Below are positions 7,789-10,484 of a stretch of 10,484 bases of DNA, piece after piece; positions within the stretch are counted from its first letter, which is position 1, and the number at the start of each line of letters is the position of its first letter. The stretch is taken from positions 1 to 10,484 of the forward strand of contig DAOVTM010000100.1 in NCBI GenBank assembly GCA_030633145.1. Direction: 5' to 3'. Source of the DNA: Desulfobulbaceae bacterium (GTDB lineage: Bacteria; Desulfobacterota; Desulfobulbia; Desulfobulbales; Desulfobulbaceae). The position numbers and the translations under genes are program-made. The notes beneath the pieces were generated by a model. It was not told where the DNA came from, made no database searches, and saw nothing but the letters and a program-made list of their open reading frames with translations.

Positions 7789-8151
7789 TAGAGATCCCTC
7801 CCTTCAGCCATCGTAAACATACTTCAGGAGCAACACAGCGGTTTTGAGTATTGAGTTATAAGATATGAGAAGAAATCCACATCGCTCCAACTTTCTAATT
7901 ATTTTTTGGCATCCTTTATAACAGCCTAAAAGTAGTCGAAGTCTTCGCTTAGCTGACACTTTTAAAGTTGCTGTCACTTTCTGGTGCGTAAAACGCACCC
8001 TGCATAAACGCCGTGCATTCAACTGTGCAGGGTGCGTTTCACGCACCGGAAAAGATTTGGCTTCATTTAAAATGTGTCAACTGGCAAATGAAGGATTCCT
8101 TTTCTGCTTAGTATTTTTCTAATTATTTCTGCCTCAGGATTAATCTGCCTG
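7789..8151. other. Gene-free spacer after the operon
   Basis: No convincing gene lies between the barrel gene stop and the fragment at 8152. The only strong structure is the long nested palindrome at 7978-8052, described separately. A small palindrome CGAAG-T-CTTCG occurs near 7937-7948. A membrane-like reading frame is open from 8092 into the next fragment. No clear rho-independent terminator directly follows the operon. Confidence 0.6.
7978..8052. repeat. Long nested palindrome of GGTGCGT/ACGCACC type (REP/MITE-like)
   Basis: The arms 7983-8004 and 8026-8047 are 22 bases each and pair at 21 positions; the loop is 21 bases. The pairing continues outward through a T-G wobble and TTTC/GAAA, giving stems 7978-8004 and 8026-8052. 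Each arm is itself a hairpin (GGTGCGT-AAA-ACGCACC and GGTGCGT-TTC-ACGCACC), so the element can fold as one long stem or as two small ones. No open reading frame and no flanking target duplication are apparent. Repeats built on GTGCGT/ACGCACC are common mobile intergenic palindromes in bacteria. It could also end transcription of the operon, although it lacks a T-run. Confidence 0.75.
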
Positions 8152-8430
8152 ATGACAGTCATTGATTTTAGTACATTAGAGAAAACACAATCTGATCTTG
8201 TTGTAGAGATAGCTAAATATCTTCTTCAATTGACAGTTGTAGTTTTGATTGGCGGAGCTATTGCAGGGCAGGAAAACCTGAGGCCACCTGAGCTTCATAA
8301 TGTAGGCATGGCAAGCCTCTTCAGTGCTAAACCATTCATCAAATTCCTGGAACGTACTGGAATAATCGATGCTACAAACGGGATGTTTTTTCTCTTTTAT
8401 AGCTATATACTACATGTTGTGGTTGGTTGA
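8152..8430 (+). pseudogene. Membrane-protein-like fragment, probable gene remnant
   Basis: An open frame of 92 codons reads MTVIDFSTLEK, then DLVVEIAKYLLQLTVVVLIG with a single hydrophobic segment, then an unrelated-looking C-terminal part. The frame is open upstream to 8092 and there encodes another hydrophobic stretch (FLLSIFLIISASGLICL) with no standard start codon. There is no good ribosome binding site before the ATG. The section around IAKYLLQLTVVVLIGG resembles the membrane segment of small uncharacterised proteins. The rest appears spliced or decayed. It lies between two palindromic repeats. I favour a remnant, but a short expressed membrane protein is possible. Confidence 0.3.
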
Positions 8431-8504
8431 GTAAAGTGCATACCCAGGCTTCAACTTAAGGCGGGACAAATCGCAATTTCAATCAGATAACTCATATTGC
8501 CCCT

Positions 8505-8662
8505 GGTTCCCACAGACGGAGTCTCGCTGGCTCGCTTACCTCCTGCGTGGTAACCTTGAATGACCGCTCCAGCGGTCGATGCGAGACAGACGGAGTCTCG
8601 CAAGCTCGCTTACCTGGAACGTCCAGTTTCCGTTCCAACGCTGGACCGTGGGACCCAGACGA
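8505..8662. repeat. Composite of REP-like hairpins with a 29-base direct repeat
   Basis: A 29-base segment beginning CAGACGGAGTCTCGC and ending GCTCGCTTACCT occurs at 8513-8541 and 8587-8615 with 27 of 29 matching. Around it are several hairpins: GGTTCCCAC (8505-8513) with GTGGTAACC (8547-8555), one mismatch; GACCGCT-CC-AGCGGTC (8562-8577); GCGAGAC (8581-8587) with GTCTCGC (8595-8601); TGGAACG (8615-8621) with CGTTCCA (8631-8637); and GTCCAG (8621-8626) with CTGGAC (8641-8646). The GCTCCAGC core is shared with the palindrome at the right end of the window. This looks like two or more nested or degraded copies of one dispersed palindromic family. Confidence 0.7.
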
Positions 8663-8686
8663 CTGCTAGTGCTAGCAACTGATTCC

Positions 8687-8800
8687 GTTATAAACAGAAA
8701 AATTGATAATGCTATCATCGTCATCAGAAAAGCAATAGAACAGTTGCCGAATGATGCCCGTTTCCATATTATCCTCGGTAATGATTATGCAAAAGGTGGA
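8687..8800 (+). pseudogene. Single orphan TPR unit, gene fragment
   Basis: The frame reads INRKIDNAIIVIRKAIEQLP, then NDARFHIILGNDYAKGG. It matches one tetratricopeptide repeat with the expected pattern: A in helix A, KAIEQLPND at the turn, then a conserved G and Y in helix B. The frame continues upstream only into the REP-like repeats, and downstream it soon loses any TPR character. No start codon or ribosome binding site belongs to it. It is best read as the leftover of a TPR-repeat gene interrupted by repeat insertion or deletion. TPR proteins are protein-interaction scaffolds, so no specific function follows. Confidence 0.5.
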
Positions 8801-8964
8801 TTGAATACTTGTCACCCCGTAGAGAGGTCAACAAACTTTCCTGTCGGGTATCTTTCCCCTTGCTTTTAACCTGTCAGCATAGTTATATTTTCAATAGATG
8901 AACGTATATTTTATCCTCCCAGTTCAATGAAACAACTCGGTTAATAATCCATCACAGCAATCCT

Positions 8965-9147
8965 ATGAGTATAGAAATCCACTACCAGCTCTTTAAAACC
9001 CTTAAAATGGATACCAACTTCACCCAACGCCGAATGGCAAGGCTGCGGGAAAACCGAGCCATGAGTATTCGCCTGTTTTCCTTTGCCATGGTGTTTGCCG
9101 CCATTTCAATGGCAGGACTTTTTGCCAGGATAACCGGTTTATTCTGA
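8965..9147 (+). CDS. Possible small membrane protein (60 aa), unidentified
   Basis: The frame begins MSIEIHYQLFKTLKMDTNFT. It has a basic stretch (QRRMARLRENR) and then one hydrophobic helix (LFSFAMVFAAISMAGLFARI) ending just before the stop. This is a plausible single-pass protein with the basic part in the cytoplasm. There is no clear ribosome binding site before the ATG at 8965 or the in-frame ATG at 9007. It ends 38 bases before the nuclease gene and points the same way, so they could be co-transcribed. I recognise no family. The basic/hydrophobic layout argues against random sequence, but evidence for expression is thin. Confidence 0.35.
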   Translation: MSIEIHYQLFKTLKMDTNFTQRRMARLRENRAMSIRLFSFAMVFAAISMAGLFARITGLF

Positions 9148-9185
9148 CCTTATTCCGGTACAATAATTACGAAAGGAGTATAACA

Positions 9186-10118
9186 ATGTGTAGAATTAAT
9201 CCCAGAGTTGATTTTGCCTTTAAAAAACTTTTTGGCAGTGAAGAGAACAAAGATCTTCTCATTTCATTGATTAACGCTATTGTCTCTGAACCTGACAGGG
9301 TAACAGACATTGAACTGAAAAACCCCTATAATTTTGCTGATTATAAAGCCGGGAAAATGTCAATTCTTGACATTAAAGCCCTTGATGACAAGAATCACTG
9401 GTACAATATCGAAATGCAGATAGGTGAAGACCTGAATTTCGATAAACGGGCAATCTATTATTGGGCCAAACTCGTTACAGAACAACTCAGTGAAGGACAG
9501 ATGTATAAAAAGCTGAGAAAAACGATCAGCATCAACATCCTTGATTTTGATTTTGTTCCGTCGGAAACTGAGTTCCACAATCTCTATAAAATTATCAATA
9601 CCACCAGTGGAGAAGACGATAACCTGCATGATATTTTTGAACTTCATTATATTGAACTGCGTAAATTCAAAAAAGCATATAAGGAAATAGAAGCCCCCCT
9701 TGACCGCTGGATAACATTTTTAACCAAAGCCTACGAGTTAACAGAAAACAAAATTCCGGAATCACTTGCCTCTGACAAAAATATTGTCAAAGCCATCAGT
9801 GCTGTAGATCGGATGTTTAATGAAGAGGAACGCCAAATCTACGAAACCAGGATGCAATCGATGGCTGATATTGCAAGTAAAATTGCGTCGGCCGAGGAAA
9901 AGGGTAGAAAAAATGGAATAGAGCAAGGAATAGAGCAAGGCAGAGTGCAAGGCAGAGAGCAAGGCAGCGTGCAAGGCAGAGAAAAAGGAAAAATAGAAGA
10001 AAGAGCAAGCATGCTCCATCAGGCAAAAAAAGCAGGATTAACGAACAAGGCTATTGCCGAGATGTTTCAGTTGCCGGAAGCTGAAGTAGAAAAAATATTG
10101 ACCGATGCAACTGCGTAA
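9186..10118 (+). CDS. Rpn family recombination-promoting nuclease / PD-(D/E)XK transposase-family protein
   Basis: This 310-residue protein belongs to the widespread Rpn/COG5464 (PDDEXK_2) family. Members are DNA endonucleases linked to recA-independent recombination and, more recently, phage defence. The N-terminus RINPRVDFAFKKLFGSEENK is the family hallmark. Catalytic residues are D62 in SILDIKA and E76/Q78 in YNIEMQI, the usual D...E-X-Q form. Residues about 244-267 are a tandem repeat of G-x-x-Q/K units, followed by a small helical tail (AGLTNKAIAEMFQLPEAEVE) resembling the helix-turn-helix-like end of many relatives. The start is well supported by AAAGGAG seven bases before ATG 9186. TACAAT at 9159-9164 may be a -10 box but lacks a good -35. 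The frame is intact and the length is normal, so it is probably functional. Confidence 0.9.
   Translation: MCRINPRVDFAFKKLFGSEENKDLLISLINAIVSEPDRVTDIELKNPYNFADYKAGKMSILDIKALDDKNHWYNIEMQIGEDLNFDKRAIYYWAKLVTEQLSEGQMYKKLRKTISINILDFDFVPSETEFHNLYKIINTTSGEDDNLHDIFELHYIELRKFKKAYKEIEAPLDRWITFLTKAYELTENKIPESLASDKNIVKAISAVDRMFNEEERQIYETRMQSMADIASKIASAEEKGRKNGIEQGIEQGRVQGREQGSVQGREKGKIEERASMLHQAKKAGLTNKAIAEMFQLPEAEVEKILTDATA
9915..9986 (+). repeat. Six tandem 12-base in-frame repeats inside the Rpn gene
   Basis: Six 12-base units encode GIEQ, GIEQ, GRVQ, GREQ, GSVQ, GREK. The first two are identical (GGAATAGAGCAA) and the rest vary at a few positions, mostly GGCAGAGNGCAA. Because the unit is a multiple of three, copy-number change would lengthen or shorten the linker without breaking the frame. 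Such Gly-Gln-rich linkers are typical just before the C-terminal tail in this family. Confidence 0.85.
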
Positions 10119-10261
10119 ATCATACCTACGAATTCCGGTAGCCAAATAGCATACAGGCTGCTAACTCATTTACGCAATATCGTACCAGTCTTATAGACAA
10201 ACGTCTGGTGTTGCAAAGTAAACGGATGTTTCAATATTAACGGCTTTTTTTGAGATAAAGA
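10119..10261. other. Short spacer after the Rpn gene
   Basis: I see no gene in this stretch. A run of seven Ts at 10244-10250 follows CGGC but has no convincing stem before it, so I do not call a terminator. Confidence 0.5.
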
Positions 10262-10433
10262 GTGGGAAAATCAACGGGACAACAGAATACAAATGAAGTA
10301 ATTGGGGAAGTAACGAAAAGAATCTCTGAAGCTTTAAAGCCAGAGAGAGTTTTTCTTTTGTGTTCACACGCTTGGGGGGGTGCCAACACCTGATAGCGAT
10401 ATTGATTTGTTTGTTATAGTGTATACTGTTTAA
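10262..10433 (+). pseudogene. Broken MNT-type nucleotidyltransferase (toxin-antitoxin-like)
   Basis: From a GTG at 10262 the frame reads EVTKRISEALKPERVFLLCS, then HAWG. It shifts at a run of seven Gs (10374-10380); dropping one G continues as VPTPDSDIDLFVIV and then YTV and a stop at 10431. Together this is the N-terminal half of a minimal nucleotidyltransferase, with the usual FGS-x(n)-G and SDIDL signature. The first Gly of the GS motif is Cys here (LCSHAWG), and the domain ends just after the SDID aspartates. The frameshift, the altered GS motif and the early stop together mark it as dead. Such proteins normally pair with a HEPN-domain partner (MntA/HepT type), and no partner is visible before the window ends. 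If the seven-G run is a sequencing error, the early stop would still leave it truncated. Confidence 0.7.
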
Positions 10434-10450
10434 ATTTTATGGTAGCCTCT

Positions 10451-10476
10451 CGTTCCCACGCTCCAGCGTGGGAACG
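10451..10476. repeat. Dispersed palindrome CGTTCCCACGCT/AGCGTGGGAACG
   Basis: Two perfect 12-base arms (10451-10462 and 10465-10476) are separated by CC. The GCTCCAGC centre is shared with the hairpin at 8562-8577, and degraded versions of the outer arms occur in the 8505-8662 composite. It belongs to a well-known class of REP-like elements scattered between genes in many environmental bacteria. It lies directly after the broken nucleotidyltransferase. Confidence 0.85.
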
Positions 10477-10484
10477 CAACTTGG

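Larger units (their letters stand above)
8431..8964. other. Repeat-rich, gene-poor spacer
   Basis: This stretch contains no intact gene. It holds a composite of REP-like hairpins (8505-8662) and one TPR unit (8687-8800), both listed separately. From about 8801 to 8964 I see nothing beyond short open frames with no ribosome binding site. Confidence 0.6.

Noticed and set aside
9762..10026. Minus-strand frames over the 12-base repeats, rich in Leu and Cys or Ala
   Set aside because: The repetitive composition is just the complement of the Gly-Gln repeat in the Rpn gene.

Overview
The window reads like a chromosomal stretch of a Gram-negative bacterium. The three-gene plus-strand operon encodes an inner-membrane transporter, a secreted LolA-like protein and an outer-membrane barrel, which requires two membranes. 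Gene content and the dispersed palindromes (the CGTTCCCACGCT/AGCGTGGGAACG type, the GGTGCGT/ACGCACC type and heptameric GTTNGAC tracts) would suit a Desulfobacterota-like or other repeat-rich environmental proteobacterium. That taxonomic guess is inference; no rRNA, tRNA or marker gene is present.

Left third (1-3414): the start of an unidentified minus-strand gene runs off the left edge (37..1). Next comes a spacer with a heptamer repeat tract, a possible gene remnant and a second copy of the last codons of the neighbouring methyltransferase gene. A complete 900-residue MmeI-like (Type IIL) restriction-modification protein follows on the minus strand (3150..448). It carries nuclease D65/E75/K77, SAM motif I and an NPPF motif, and has a near-consensus sigma70-type promoter about 60 bases upstream of its start. 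The 264-base divergent intergenic region also holds a GTGTCA-N6-TGACAC palindrome facing the plus-strand operon.

Middle (3415-7788): a tight plus-strand operon encodes an RND/MMPL-superfamily transporter (762 aa), a secreted LolA-like outer membrane lipoprotein-sorting family protein (270 aa from the preferred ATG) and a secreted outer-membrane beta-barrel protein (417 aa). Spacing is 19 bases, then a 1-base overlap (TAATG). The likely shared job is moving a hydrophobic or lipid substrate between the inner and outer membranes. The substrate cannot be read from the sequence.

Right third (7789-10484): a repeat-rich, gene-poor region. It contains a long nested palindrome, a composite of REP-like hairpins with a 29-base direct repeat, a membrane-protein-like fragment, a single orphan TPR unit and a possible 60-residue membrane protein. 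An intact Rpn/PD-(D/E)XK nuclease-transposase family gene (9186-10118) with six in-frame 12-base repeats follows. Next is a broken MNT-type nucleotidyltransferase whose frame is shifted at a run of seven Gs, and the window ends in another 12-bp-arm palindrome. This part looks like a graveyard for mobile and toxin-antitoxin-type genes.

I do not see a clearly new multi-gene system. The items most worth a second look are the duplicated methyltransferase tail, the broken nucleotidyltransferase and the RND/LolA-like/barrel operon.
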